A stretch of 64,000 nt of DNA from Nymphaea colorata (lineage: Eukaryota; Streptophyta; Magnoliopsida; Nymphaeales; Nymphaeaceae): positions 35,251,706 through 35,315,705 of the forward strand of contig NC_045139.1 of NCBI RefSeq assembly GCF_008831285.2. Reading direction: 5' to 3'. Made by a program: the position numbers and the translations under genes. Position 1 is the stretch's first letter. Each line of letters opens with the position of its first letter. Positions 10,987 to 23,165 of the stretch are shown piece after piece. The notes beneath the pieces were generated by a model. That model made no database searches, was not told the DNA's origin, and was given only the letters and a program-made list of their open reading frames with translations.

Positions 10987-11442
10987 TAGGGCTGCACACG
11001 AGCCGAGTCGAGCTCGAGCTTGCCCAGCTCGAGCTCGACTCGACTCAAAGAGCTCGAACTCGACTCGAACTCGAGTCGAGCTACCTAACACAAGCTCGAG
11101 CTCGACTCGATTAAATAAAGTCGAGCTCGAGCTCGACTCGATTAACTCGATTAGCTCGTCTAAATAAAATATGATCCTTCTTTTTAAAATATCTAGTAAA
11201 TTTCATGACGTGGGATGAAATTTGTTTACTCGTCGAGTATAAACGAGTCGAGCCGAGTATAAACGAGTCGAGCCGAGTATAAACGAGTCGAGTTCTTAAA
11301 ACTCGAACTCGACTCGTTTACTCATTCGAGTTTCATTGTAAGCTCGAACTCGACTCGTTTATAAACGAGTCGAGCTCGAGCCGAGTTTAACCGGGCGAGT
11401 TCGAGTCGAGCCCGAGCTGGCTCGACTCGTTGTGCAGCCCTA
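10987..11442. mobile_element. hAT-type MITE rich in GAGCTCGAG words, with exact 8-bp target duplication
   Basis: The left end TAGGGCTGCACACGAGCC is mirrored at the right end by a GTGCAGCCCTA terminus. The element is flanked by identical TGTGTATG octamers at 10979-10986 and 11443-11450. TAGGG ends and an 8-bp duplication are hAT hallmarks. The interior is built from inverted GAGTCGAGC / GCTCGACTC modules and a triplicated ATAAACGAGTCGAGCCGAGT unit near 11240-11290. It is 456 bp with no transposase, so it is non-autonomous. A diverged relative lies at 55091-55570. The open frames here are repeat artefacts. Confidence 0.88.
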
Positions 11443-11461
11443 TGTGTATGTGTGTGTGTGT

Positions 11462-11463
<2 letters not shown>

Positions 11464-11494
<31 letters not shown>
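11464..11494. repeat. (AG)n microsatellite
   Basis: An AG run of about 30 bp lies just beyond the MITE and its TG-rich flank. Confidence 0.9.
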
Positions 11495-11497
<3 letters not shown>

Positions 11498-11794
11498 CAT
11501 CCAAAAGAAAGAAACGTGAAAACCGGACTTTATTTTCTAGATTTGATCTTCATGGTTTACCAAATATAGGCCAGTTTCAAAAATTGTTGGGAACCAAAGT
11601 ATTTAAAAAGTAGAAAAACAATTTTACCGAATTTGCAAGACAGGGCCTAAGTTTTTTTTTTTTTTTTTTTTTTTTTTGGAGGAAAGCAGTGACATACATT
11701 CATGTTGGCCTGTTACTTCATCAGGACACACCAAAAATGGTATACTTACAAGATAATAATATGTTGACTAGATCGCCTTTTATTGAAAGTCTAG

Positions 11795-11997
11795 GAAGCT
11801 GCATGGAAGCGAGAAATCTCTCCCTCCTTCTCTAAATAGTGTATAGCATAGCTGGTCAGGCCCATAGCGTGTGAACAACGCGGATTACCAAGGTTTAAGA
11901 AGCTGCATGGAAGGGAGAAATCTCTCTCTCCCTCTCTAAATAGTGTATCGCATAGCTGGTCAAGCCCGCAGCGCGTGAACAATGCAGATTACTCTTT
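11795..11997. repeat. 104-bp tandem duplication containing an A-box-like word
   Basis: Copies begin at 11796 and 11900 (AAGCTGCATGGAAG) and continue through CTCTAAATAGTGTAT(A/C)GCATAGCTGGTCA(G/A)GCCC. TAGCATAGCTGG matches the tRNA/SINE A-box pattern. No clear B-box follows at tRNA spacing, so this is at most a SINE fragment that has been duplicated. Confidence 0.8.
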
Positions 11998-12070
11998 GGA
12001 CGGCTTGAAGAATTGGGTTGAAGGGTTGCATTAAGTGTTCCACATGAGAGAGATCTTGTTCTGTCCCTCT

Positions 12071-12101
<31 letters not shown>

Positions 12102-12960
12102 TACACACACATATATACATACAAAAGAGGCATTCAATTGCATGGAGAAGTTGTCCAGGATAAAGTTTTCCAAGATAATCTTTCCACAAATTAATGTGAT
12201 CAATAATTAAAGATATTTTACTTTTCCGTTTAAAATGTTTTGTTGTCGTACTAGTGGGGAACTCATGCACGGAAAAATGGAGTACCAAACAGAGCATCGA
12301 TGCAGGTGGTCTGATCATTGCAACTGGACAATCACTTTAAAGTATTTCCCTGACTCAGTTGTTCAAGGTAAACAAAGTCCGTCTTCATACTGCCAATTCT
12401 TGCACCTTCCAATTTTTTCCATCTCTATATTGAATTGGTCGTGGTTGGTGGGCCAAGAACCCTACGGTCACCCTTACGCGTCCGTGAACAGAGTGGTCCT
12501 ACCCAATGCAAATGATAGTGATGCCTCCCAAAAGCTTCGTCAGTGTTCCATGTGGTAGTCGCCGTATTGTCCTCAGTTTAGGCCGATCCTCGGTTGCCAT
12601 CTCATGTATGTAGAGATGGAGTTCAGAAATTTGAGGAGGAGTTCAGTCACATCATATGTGGCCTTTGTGCGTTATGGAAAGAAATTAAGATTTTCTTGGG
12701 CATTGATAGTATTCGTATTTGAGGTTCTTGGGATTTGAAAACCGTGGATTTAGAATCAGACCCTCCTCTTTCGGATCTTAAAATCTTTTTTTTTTAATGC
12801 AAAAGGGTAAAATAAAGATCTTAAGTGTGAATCCTGGGTTTGAGCTAGGATTCTTCATTAGATGAACACTTTACATGGAGCAGGCCATATGTCAGCATTG
12901 CTGTAGTGGAGAAGGTTTTTAATTTATGCAAAACTACATTAAATTGGTAACCGAACACGT
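11998..12960. other. Intergenic, CT microsatellite, no gene seen
   Basis: A CT run at about 12064-12101 ends in a CA stretch. A 107-codon open frame at 12235-12558 (+) has no recognisable domain and no supporting splice partners. Confidence 0.45.
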
Positions 12961-13155
12961 AGGGGTCGTTTGGCAGCAAGAAAAATATGTTACTGTTTCA
13001 TGTATCTGCGACAAAGATTGTGGCAGATTTATGTAAAACTTTTTCATAAATCTGTCACAATCTTTGTGGCAGATACATAAAAGATACATAGACATAAATC
13101 TACCGCAATCTTTGTGGCAGATACATAAAAGATACATAGAACATACATATGTCAC
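12961..13155. mobile_element. Palindromic MITE (GTTTGGCAGCA ends) with internal 48-bp tandem copy
   Basis: The left end GGGTCGTTTGGCAGCAAG and the word TGTTTCATGTATCTG are matched in inverted form by CAGATACATAAAAG and CATATGTCACCAAA on the right. Within it, CATAAATCT..CAATCTTTGTGGCAG..ATACATAGA occurs at 13045 and again at 13093, a 48-bp period. Relatives with the same TTTGGxA / TGTTTCATGAA theme occur at 40985-41130, 45645-45795, 55605-55735 and 57170-57300. Confidence 0.6.
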
Positions 13156-15779
13156 CAAATGTAACTCAAAATACCTCTAACCCCGACATTTCGATGCTGC
13201 ATAAAAGGTGTGTTTCTAGATATTATCAGTTTAACAGCATGGATTTTAAATCCAATCCATGAATATGTTAAAAAGCATGGATTTAAGGTCAGAGGGTTTA
13301 GGGCCAGGGAGAGACCATAAATCTGTGGATCACAGATCTTAAATCCACAGTGAAACAAACACAACCTCAAGTCTTCAAATTTTAAATTTAACCTATTAAA
13401 ATTTTCAAAAATTTTAGTTCAAACCCTATAAAAACTTTTAAAAAAAAAGGGTTGGCCCCTATTAAAAATTTACTACAAGTCCTTGCACCAACTTGAGGCT
13501 TGCATAGGACCCCTCGAGCGAGGCTTCTCCGCCAGGCTTCTCGAAGTTCTGCTTCTTGAGCAAGGAAAATTCCAAGTACAAGGAAGAGGATGTACACCCT
13601 TGCAACTCTCTGCCAAAAGTTTAGGACCTTAATATTTTCAAGCCAAATGGAGTTAGTGCCATAGGAAAATGTTTCCCAACAATAACACATTGTTGTTACT
13701 ATCCTATAATTATGGTCCACAAAAAATGGGGCAAATTCATGGCACCCTTTAACACACCGTTACACGAATCTATCGTAATTTTTTGGCACATTCATTTGAC
13801 AGCAACAGTATATTTTTTGTTGCCAAATGGTCTCTCATGGATCTCAAGAACTTACCAAATATTGTCAGTATAGACAAAAGAAAAAATAACTGGGAGAGCC
13901 TAGAAAGGGTAGTGCATGTGGTGAAAAAGTAAGTTAGTGATAGGTCCTTTTTTTGGCGGGGGGGCGGGGTGGGTGCGGATAGGATTGGCTATCAAGTGAG
14001 GAGTTAGAGTTGAAACATAAGACCCCTTGTAATTGGCTGTAGGAGAATCAAATGCTCAAACTCCCTGAAGATTTTCTTATGCAACATATGAGGTCAGATG
14101 CAGAAGTTTTCACTACATGAATTTCAGCCCCTTCGTCCCGAAAAATATATTTTCTTTGGGATACTTGAGTCCACCTGACTGGTGGTCATTTTGATTGGTG
14201 GTAGGCCCACTACAGCACAGCACATTCAATGATGGTGATGTTGAACGAATCATCAAGGGATGGCTGGGTACTTGAATTCATGGTTTGTATTCCTAATAAC
14301 TCAAATGAATGCTGAATTATTATAAACATGAGAACCAAAGATGACAACTTCATTTGCTCAATTATTAGCACTTATTTATCCATATCTCCCATTGTTAAAT
14401 ATTAGGAGTTTAGAATGTTGGGATGATCAATGTTACTGCCCTTGGGTCTAGGGCTACTTCGGGAGTAGGGTGGTCTACAGTATTTCCTTGAACTTCAATG
14501 TCATGTAGTCACCACTTGTAGTTCAGAAAAATAGCATCCATAGAAATCAAACTAAGTGTCAGTATGACTCTCAAGCCAACCAGCTATGCTATGCCCTTTG
14601 AGGCTGAACGTTGACACCTACATAATCACAATAGGAACAATAGGTGATCTCAATTCTATGAAAGATAATGGAGATAAAATAGGTCGACCTCCTAGTGAAA
14701 AATTGGGTGTTGTATTCAACAACTTGATTGCTTAATTTTTGAAACTTAACTATTGTTAAAGATGAGAAGCAGTAATACAACTGGATAACCATTTGGATGG
14801 AGATAAACTTTGTTGACATGCGAATGAATGGCTAACCAAGCACATCAGAGGTCTCTATCATATGGAATTTTCTGTCGGCCCAACTCTCAAAATGCGCACT
14901 TGAAGCCAAACCAAGCACAAATTCATTGTCTTCTTTTCTCTTTTACTCTGTTTGCATATAATATCAAAGCGTCCATATCGGATTAGCCTGTTGCCTCAAT
15001 GAGGACAGAATGTTTTTAAAATTTGCACTTCCTCTCTGATCTTATTTCTATTTCAGCTTTTACCTTTCTCTCATTTTTGAATTGAAATTCACAACACCAA
15101 CTAGGCATAATAGATCAAAAAAATAAATACTCCTTGTCATTTGTGAAGAGATTCACCTTAAATGCAGATATTAACAAAATCTTCTTTGAAGATTCTAACA
15201 CGACCCCAATGGGATTGGCGTAGAGCCTGGCTTTGATTGTTCAAGAAACAAAAAAGAAAATTTCTGAAAGTGACTTGAAAGAAAAACATGTCTCCCTCAC
15301 AATTTTGCTAGTGAAGAAGGTGCACTAGCAGTAACACCTGAAAGAGGGCTTCATATCTGCCAGTCAAAAATTTTCAGGTAAAACAGTGAAAGGCCTCTGC
15401 AAATGCCCAAATAAAAAAGTTAAAAAATCTCTACCGTCCGAAACGCCCAAACAAAAACGTTGATGTCAGAATTAAGATGGTGATATGAAAGGACCGACAC
15501 GGCTTGTACTAATATTCTCACGCGAAAGATGTGGACAACGTGGGGGTTGGGCAGTGTTCTCCACAAAAGTTAATTTCATGTACGTTTTCCTAGGAATTTT
15601 GAGTCTTTGACCGGTTTGCATTGTTCGATGCAATCTCAAATTTCACATGCCCAAAAGAGTTCGATCTAGTAGGGCAGCTCTTGACTGTTAGTTTAGGTGG
15701 GCAGCCATCCATTTTTAAAAGTTTTCACAAGAGGAGGAGAATATTTCGCTAGCAAGTGTGAGCCAAAAGTTCTCGAACG
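13156..15779. other. Intergenic, no gene seen
   Basis: Short open frames only. A diverged TTTGACAGCAACAGTAT..TTGCCAAATGGTCTC arm at 13790-13835 looks like another scrap of the palindromic MITE family. CCAGCTATGCTATGC near 14580 is an inverted A-box-like word. A G-rich GGGGGGGCGGGGTGGG stretch lies at about 13959-13974. Confidence 0.45.
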
Positions 15780-16030
15780 CACCCATGCCAGTCAAGCTAG
15801 TGATCCACCCCCTAGCAGTTAAGGTCGCCCCTTACTGTCCTTTACAAAAGGGATCGCACCCATTGCCACTCAAACCAGTGCCCGGCTGCCTAGCAGTCTG
15901 GTTACCCCCTTACTACCTTTGAAAACACCCATGCAATTCAAACCAGTGACTGGCTACCTATGAGTCAATAGTCGGAGAGGACACCCATGTCACTCAAACC
16001 AGCGACTAGCCGCTTAGCAGTCACCGATCG
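15780..16030. repeat. Four diverged direct copies of a CACCCATGxCAxTCAAACCAG unit
   Basis: The word ACCCAT(G/T)..CA.TCAA(A/G)C(C/T)AG followed by GCC(T/C)AGCAGT-like sequence begins at about 15780, 15858, 15927 and 15983. Spacing shrinks from 78 to 69 to 56 bp. The copies differ at many positions, so the array is old. It contains no open frame. Confidence 0.7.
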
Positions 16031-17316
16031 AGCCAATGTGTCACACGGGTTATTTTGATCTATGTATACTTCGATCAAAGAACGTGAGATCTTGGTTATC
16101 AAGTTTTGCTAGCTAACTCCGACAAGTATGGAGATTTTTTGATGAATTTTTCGTTACTTTTAAAATATTTTTGTGAGAAATGTTTATTAAAGCTGCCTTT
16201 CAATCTGGTTTTGGCATTTTAAGGCTTATCAGCTAAGAGTGGGCATACATATATATGGGAGCGCTGTTATATATATATATATATATATATGTCATTTCCT
16301 CATGTCTCAAAAACGTGCTTTTGAACCTCCCTTAACCAATTGGCAAGTCACATTGATATTAGAGGATCTTTCTTAACTTATCTTCACGATACTGCGATGA
16401 GCTTTAAGCTTAATTCATACTTAGCCTTATGTTTTCTCAAACAGGCGTATAAACAACGACTGCAACATAGAAAAGAAGTGAGTTGCTATACCAATCTGGG
16501 GTACTTCAGGACCAACGGCCTCTTTGCTCTCCATCTTCCAAGTCATTGCTGTAAACTCCAAAAGAATGGAAAGTATCTCATGAAAGCCCAAAAGCAAAAG
16601 AGCTTAATTAATTTGTCCAAGAAACTTCATGCAACTTGATCACATGCCTTTGCTTCAGTTTAAAGCAAATCGAAAGTGTATGGTTAATTTGCATTAATGG
16701 GTTTAACATTGAGGACTAAGAATATTTTCATGAATAAACAACAAAGAAAGAATGTTTTCTTGAGTAGAGTGCCCCTGAAGAACTGGAGGCTGTTTTGGCC
16801 TGAGATATTGTATAAAGCTTTGCAAAATACTACATATTAACCTGAATTTAGATCATTCAGAAACATTCTTCCGTACTTTGAGAATTGAGAAACACTGATT
16901 TTTTTCTGAAAAAGCACTATTTTGATATTATAAATGTTTCCAACAATTTTAATCCCCTTTGACATCGATCGGCGAACTTCCAATTACGCCACTCTAACAT
17001 TAGTTTTTTTGCTTGTACCCATTGAGCTACTGTTTGACAAGTACATAGTGGATTTCAGTAGTGCAGATAACAAATGTACACTTGAATGCAAAAGCCATGG
17101 AGTTGTAGTTTAACCAAGGGGAGGAGATCGGACAAAAGATCGGTCCATGAATCCGAGTTCAGCATAGATCTCAGATGATCTTCTTGGATCTGAAATCCAA
17201 GGCTATCAAACACAGCCTAAACTTCTTAGTTCTTAGAGAGTTCCACTTCATCAGGCAAGGAGAAAAATGAAATAGGAAAACACTTGCGAGAGATTTGGAT
17301 CATACTTATACTGAAT
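16031..17316. other. Intergenic, AT microsatellite, no gene seen
   Basis: A (TA)n tract of about 22 bp at 16269-16290. A 99-codon open frame at 16340-16639 (+) has no recognisable domain. Confidence 0.45.
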
Positions 17317-17613
17317 TCATGTCAGAAACTTTGTTTTAGCTAGCATGAAAACATGTTGCTCTTCCAATCTCATTTTCTGTTCTTTATAATTATATTCAGT
17401 TGATTCCAAGAAAGCAAAGTCGTTATATATTGTCAACTGAGTCTCCGGAGTAAAATTTGTTTGGAAGATAGATAAGACACCATGTACTGCCGAATTCGAA
17501 TTGTCTACACATGTAGAAGATGGATTCGGAATTTTTTTGTTTTTGTTTTTTTTCCTTTTTTTGGTGGATGACGTCTCACCGGTGGGGTCAATAATTGTCG
17601 GTCTGCTAGTCAT
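17317..17613 (-). other. Unrecognised 98-codon open frame, doubtful
   Basis: An ATG-to-stop frame with a lysine-rich stretch near residues 18-28 (KKRKKNKNKK, nuclear-signal-like) and a hydrophilic C-terminal half. It resembles nothing I can name, has no obvious exons around it, and the lysines come from an AT-rich homopurine tract. It could be chance or a transposon-protein remnant. Confidence 0.2.
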
Positions 17614-19810
17614 GAAAAATTGGGGTTACAAAATCTTTCTCTTATGTTTTTCTTGTCTTTTTTTTTTTCCTTTTTGTAAAAAATCTTGAGTCCGGAGACC
17701 GGCCGGAGCAGGTGGCATGCAGTACCTATCTCTTATAAACAAAGTTTTTTCACCTCTTTCCACATGGGGGCCGAGCTGGTGGAGAGATCTTTCTCCATTT
17801 GGGCACATGGCAAACCTGACCCAATTTCTCTTTCATGACATAATGGCTAATCGTGTCCTTACAGCCAAAAGGGACAACCATTTCTGTGGTGCCATTCACA
17901 CTGGGAAGGCTCAGTTGCCATGGATGACATTCTTTGTGCAAGTCCAGACTATATATCCAAAAAACATAACTCTGCTCCGAAGAAGGTCAGGTCCCGACTT
18001 GCCTCAATTTAATTATTTAAATGAAAAGTTGGGATAGAATTTGACCCTGCCTACAAATAAAAACTATTTAATTCCATCGTAGGCCATCTCATTTAAGTTT
18101 GGCATCCTTATGAGTAGCTTAATTTTGCTGTATTATTGACACCAAGTTCATTAAGGAGACACTGGATCCCGTTGTGCTGTTTAAAAACTCTTCCAGACTA
18201 ACTGTCTACTTAAAGATCCAAAGGGCTGCACGGACCATATGCACTTGTGCTCTACGCCCATTGCTCATATCAAGACTTGCTACCTCAACCATATGGATAT
18301 GCATTCATGGTAATCGACTATATTTTGAAAAGAAAAACCCCTTTTCAAAAGTTTGTGGTGGTGTGCACCTTCATTCATTCATAAGTTTTGTTGGTGTGTG
18401 CAAGGTTTAGGTTTGTCGGTGTGAGCAAGAATTAGTTCATTTATCTGTTAATGTGCTCCTGGTTTAGGTTTGCTTGTGTGACCAAGAATATGTTTCTTCA
18501 TACTCAATTATGTAGAGCAGTGTGGAGAATGTGGAAGGAGGTATCCCTTGGTTTAAAATGGAAGCAAGGAGGAAAGGGAGAAACAGAAATATGGTGGCTC
18601 ATGGGTCTGATATCCAAGAGCATCATAAAGGAGACCGCCTGGTGAGCGGGAGGGAACCCCACTGCCCACGTTAGAGACCGAAGCCCCTACTGCCACGGGG
18701 TCCAGAGCTGCATCGGGACCTGTAGCAGCAGCATGGTGGGATCACATTAGCAATTGGAATAGCAAGAAGAGAACTGTACCAGCAGCATGGTGGGATCACA
18801 TTAGCAATTGCATTGCTTACAATGCCAGAACAGTGAACACACGAGGATACGAGGCTAAATTTGCTTGAGGAACGGCTATACGTTCAGCAGCAAAAAGTGG
18901 GCATGCTTACAATCATTTCACATAACCAAAGCTGGAGACCAATGAAAGAAATTATAGAAGGAAGAAAACCCGTCCCTACAAAATGGAATGTATCAAGTAG
19001 AATATAACAAGATGGTAGTGTTCGCCGCTTCCGCCAGTAGAAGCTGGAAGGATGTTATCCGAACTGGGAGAACTGGATGGCAGAGACTATGGCGGCTGAA
19101 CACGGTGTATCATGGCTTTAGGCAGTGGACTAGTGCTAGCCAGGGCAATTTGAGGCATTTGAAATTTGGAGAGATAGGGAACTGAAGCCACAAATATTGC
19201 CAATTCAGCACCTGCATTCAAGATACAGGCTAACGGTCATGATCACAAAAATCAGCATGGGTCCTAGAAAACCCAAGTTTGTGTTACCCCAAAAACATGC
19301 ACTATGTGAAGCTCCCAGTACAACTCTCACATAACGCGAAGGATGGAAGCCAAGAAAAGTTGATGCACATCAATGACTTCTAACAAGATGTCGATATCCC
19401 ATTTCAGAAATGCACGGAGTAGTCCACAGTAGTATTGGATCTAAACAAAAAAGGTGGTCGGATAAACCCATTGACCTTCGTGACCATTCAGCTGAAAGAT
19501 GCTGGCTGTAACATCTTAATATTCTGACAAAACCCCCCTCAAAATCAGCAAAAAACTTATACTTAAAAATTGTCACTACACATAAATCAAGATTCAAGAA
19601 AAAAAAAAAGGAAAAAAATTATACTACAACAGTGGTTTCAGAGGTCTTATAACAAAAAAACTTTTCAGGATTGGAAATGTGGCAGAGTGGGGAGCGCTTG
19701 TGATCTAAAATAAAACCAACATGAGGATTTGGATGCACACACCAACGTCCTTTTCCTTCTTGCAGATACAAATCTCCGTATATTTTCTTAGGCCAACAGC
19801 TACAGTTGAG
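17614..19810. other. Intergenic, one 54-bp-period repeat
   Basis: AGCAGCATGGTGGGATCACA..AATTG occurs at 18727-18756 and again at 18781-18810, a 54-bp period. Open frames are short and unrecognised. Nothing else stands out up to the hAT target site. Confidence 0.5.
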
Positions 19811-19818
19811 ATTGTGGT

Positions 19819-22800
19819 CAATGTTGTACGTATCGTACGATAAAACGATACGATACACCCCCCGTATCGTAAAAAGGGGGTGTATCGGCCCTGTATCGCA
19901 CGATACAAGGCCCGTATCGTACGATACGGCCTAAAAACGCAAAAAGGGGCCGAGACCTACTTATTCGGCTTCTTTTTCAAATTTTTCTTCCGTTCTTCAT
20001 TTCTAACGCTTGGATAGTGCCGTGAGGGAGGGCGATCGTTCATTTTCACCGTGAAAAACTTAATTTTCATCGTCAAATCGAAGATTAAGTGGTCGATTTG
20101 TGCGTGGGTGCTTGATTTTCGTGGGAAGGAAAGGGGTTTTCTTCATTTCAGACATTTCTTCTTCGTAAGGTATGAAATCTCATGTTCTTACCATGTATTC
20201 TTAAATTTTTACCGTATAATCGTAATTTTGAAGACTTTGAGTGTTTTTCATTAAGTTTACCATAGGATTTCGTTTTTTTTTTTTTAAGATATGGATCCTA
20301 CATGGCAATGGTGCGAAAGGGTGAAGGAGAATAACCGTTTGAAACTCAAATGTGGCTTCTGTGGGAATACACTTTCAGGAGGGATTATTAGAATGAAACA
20401 CCATTTGGCAGGGACCTCCAAAGATGCGTCTCCTTGTGTTGGAGGACCAAACAAACCTTTGCCTCCATTTGTGCGTCAACAATGTTTAGATATGCTTCAT
20501 GCTTTACGTCAAAAGAGAATACAAAAAAAAATTGAAGATGCATATGTAGGCTATAATGTGCCTTTGGAAGATGAAGAAGAAGCTTATGAATGTGATGATG
20601 AAGACGATAGCAGTCTAAGAACAGATTTGGAGACCTCAAGAGGTAGAGATCGTAGAGGAAAAGGGATTATGTATGAAGGAGGTCGATTTGGCATAACATG
20701 AAGGAAGAGGAAAGGCATAAACAGATGTTAGGGCCAGGCGTGGTATGCGACCACCTAGTGGTAGAGTTCCTACTGGTAGGTCTAGTGTTGGTTCTATTAG
20801 GAGTTTTTTCCCTTCATATACCAGCCCAGGTGGTCAGCCGCAGATTCGTGCTGCTATGACATCTAAAGATATGCTATATCATGCACAAAAGCAGGTAGGG
20901 AAATAGTTTTATGATGCATGTATTTCATTCAATGCAGCTAATTCTTTTCAATTCCAAGCCATGGCAGATGCAATTGTTTCTATAGGCCCCGGATTCAAAA
21001 TGTCATCATATCATCAGTTGAGGGGTAAAATTCTTCAGGATACAGTCAAAGAAGTGTCTGAGCATTGCGATGAGTTGAAATTATGTTGGAAGGAAACAGG
21101 TTGCTCCATTATGTTAGATGGTTGGACTGATACAAGGTCAAGAACACTTGCTTCAGGATAAAGGTACAATGTTCTTGAAATCTCTTGACTTGTCTGATGT
21201 TCCTAAGACTGCTGAGATTTTATTCAATGTTTTTTATAATGTCGTACAAGAAGTTGGACCTGCAAACATTATACAGTTTATTACAGATAATGCTGCAAAT
21301 TATAGAGCTGCAGGAGATTTATTATTTCAAAAGTATAGAACATTTTATTGGAGTCCATGTGTCACTCATTGTGTTCATCTAATGCTTCAAGATCTTAATG
21401 AGATGCATGATATGAAATCAGCCATTGACCAATGTCAAGAAGTAACAAAATTTATCTATAATCATGCATATGTATTGAGTTTGATGAGAAAATTTACAAA
21501 AGGAGTTGAATTAATACGACCTACACAAACTAGATTTGCCACAAATGTATTGACTGTGCAGAGTGTGGTGAAACAAAGAACTCCTTTGAGACAGATGTTT
21601 GATAGTGAAGAATGGGCTGCATATTCACATGCTCATAAAAGAAATGTTTCTTTAGTTGTGGATATTATATTCAATAACGTATTTTGGGAATCATGTGTGA
21701 AGCTATTGAAGGTTTGTGTTCCATTAGTTAAGGTTCTCAGGTTGGCTGACAGCGAGGACAGACCTTCTATAAGGTACTTATATGAGGCATTGGACAAAGC
21801 AAAAGAGGTAATTCGAGACAACTTAAAGGAAAAGAAAAAGTTATATATGCCCATATGGAAGATTATAGATAAAAGGTGGACTGGACAGTTTCATCAACCT
21901 CTTTATGCAGCAGCTTATTATCTAGATCCTGCAATTATATTTTCTCCTACATTTAAGAAGGACAGAGAAGTCATGCATGGTTTGTTAGATTGTATTAATG
22001 TGTTAGTGGAAGATTCTACAGAACAAGATGCTCTGCACAATGAGTTTGATCTATATGATAGTTGTTTTCGGAACATGGGACTACCTGCCGCCGTTCGAGC
22101 TAGGACAACTATGCGTCCACGTAAATACATAGAAATTTTTAATTTACTTTGCATTTGTTACATTTGATTCTTTTAAAACTTTCACATTGATTTGTTATAT
22201 TTTTGTTTAGATTTGTGATGGAATAGGTATGGGTTTGATTGTCTAAACCTAGCACGTTTTGCAGTCAAAGTCCTCAGCCAGACATGCAGTGCTAGTGGAT
22301 GCGAAAGGAACTGGAGTGTGTTCCAACATATCCATAGAAAAAAAAGGAATAGGCTCGAACATAAAAGGTTGAATGACCTTGTCTTTGTTCGATATAATAT
22401 GAGGTTGAAACAAAGGTAATATAGGCATATAGCTTAATTAATGTTTACATTTTTTGTACAATATATTTATATGAAAGTATATACTAACAAATTTTCTCTT
22501 ATTTAATGTAGAGAATTAGAAAAATCATTAGCAAGGAAGCACACATCTCAGTTCGATCCTATCAGCTTGGAAAATTTTGACGATCTAGAGTCATGGATTG
22601 AAGAAGAACCAACTACAATATTTGATGATGAAGATCTTGAATGCTTCAACCTTGAAGTTGAAGCAACAGAAGGCTTTGTTGATGAAGGAGAGTCTGCTAC
22701 TGCTGGTGCTGAATATGTTGGTGAAGATCTTTCAATTCTTGACGATGAAGATGAAGAAGAAGAAGAAGATGAAGATGATGAAGATTATGAATGATGAATC

Positions 22801-23165
22801 ATGAATGAGAGTCAAGTCAAGAGTGCTTGATTGAATGTTTTAGCATTTATGACTTTATCACTTTATGGCATTATGCTTTGTTGAATGATATTGTATTATT
22901 GTTATGAATTTTAATGTTTATGAATGATGAACTCATAAGTTTATAGCAATAATAAGTCTATCGTTATCTCAAACATGTTTTCTATGAACAATTTATTATT
23001 TTTAATTTTTTTTGAATTTTTTATGAATTTTTTGAATTTTTTTAAATTTTTTCTGATTTATTAATAATTTTTTAAAAAAATTTACGATACGATTACGATA
23101 CGTTACGATACGGCGTATCTTAAAGCCCGACCGATACGGCTTACGATACACGTTTTACAACATTG
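19819..23165 (+). mobile_element. hAT-superfamily DNA transposon, nearly complete but decayed
   Basis: The ends CAATGTTGTA (19819-19828) and TACAACATTG (23156-23165) are inverted copies. The flanks are ATTGTGGT (19811-19818) and ATTGTGGC (23166-23173), an 8-bp target duplication with one mismatch. CAATG fits the hAT terminal pattern. Both subterminal regions are dense in CGTATCG / CGATACG words (19829-19935 and 23083-23155), probably transposase-binding repeats. The 3,347-bp body encodes a DUF659/hAT-dimerisation transposase in the + direction, broken by stops and a deletion. It sits about 460 bp beyond the stop codon of the CYSTM gene, in convergent orientation. Confidence 0.92.
20291..22794 (+). 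pseudogene. hAT transposase pseudogene (BED finger, DUF659, hAT dimerisation)
   Basis: The ATG at 20291 opens a BED-type zinc finger (C21, C24, H37/H38, C49), with a TGA after 136 codons at 20699. The reading resumes in another frame as a serine-rich linker and then FYDACISFNAAN, but a TAG at about 20908 falls where these proteins usually have an aromatic residue. The DUF659 core continues from 20961 through LDGWTD and breaks near 21160, where a stretch is missing. It resumes at about 21170-22120 with ITDNAANYRAAGDLL and the central RNase H-like region. After a likely intron (about 22121-22211) the dimerisation region reads CERNWSVFQHIHRKKRNRL. A second intron, 22416-22511, joins in frame to an acidic Asp/Glu tail ending at 22794. 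At least three lesions make it non-functional. Confidence 0.88.

Noticed and set aside
10897-11504. Serine/arginine- and leucine-rich open frames
   Set aside because: Translation of GAGCTCGAG repeats in the hAT-type MITE, not proteins.
11791-12318. Open frames of 63-102 codons (-)
   Set aside because: They read through the 104-bp duplication and CT runs; repeated peptide segments betray the repeat origin.
12235-12558. 107-codon open frame (+)
   Set aside because: No recognised domain, no splice partners, and no compositional contrast with surrounding DNA.
15780-16030. CRISPR-like array
   Set aside because: Spacing and repeats are irregular and diverged, and the window is plant nuclear DNA.
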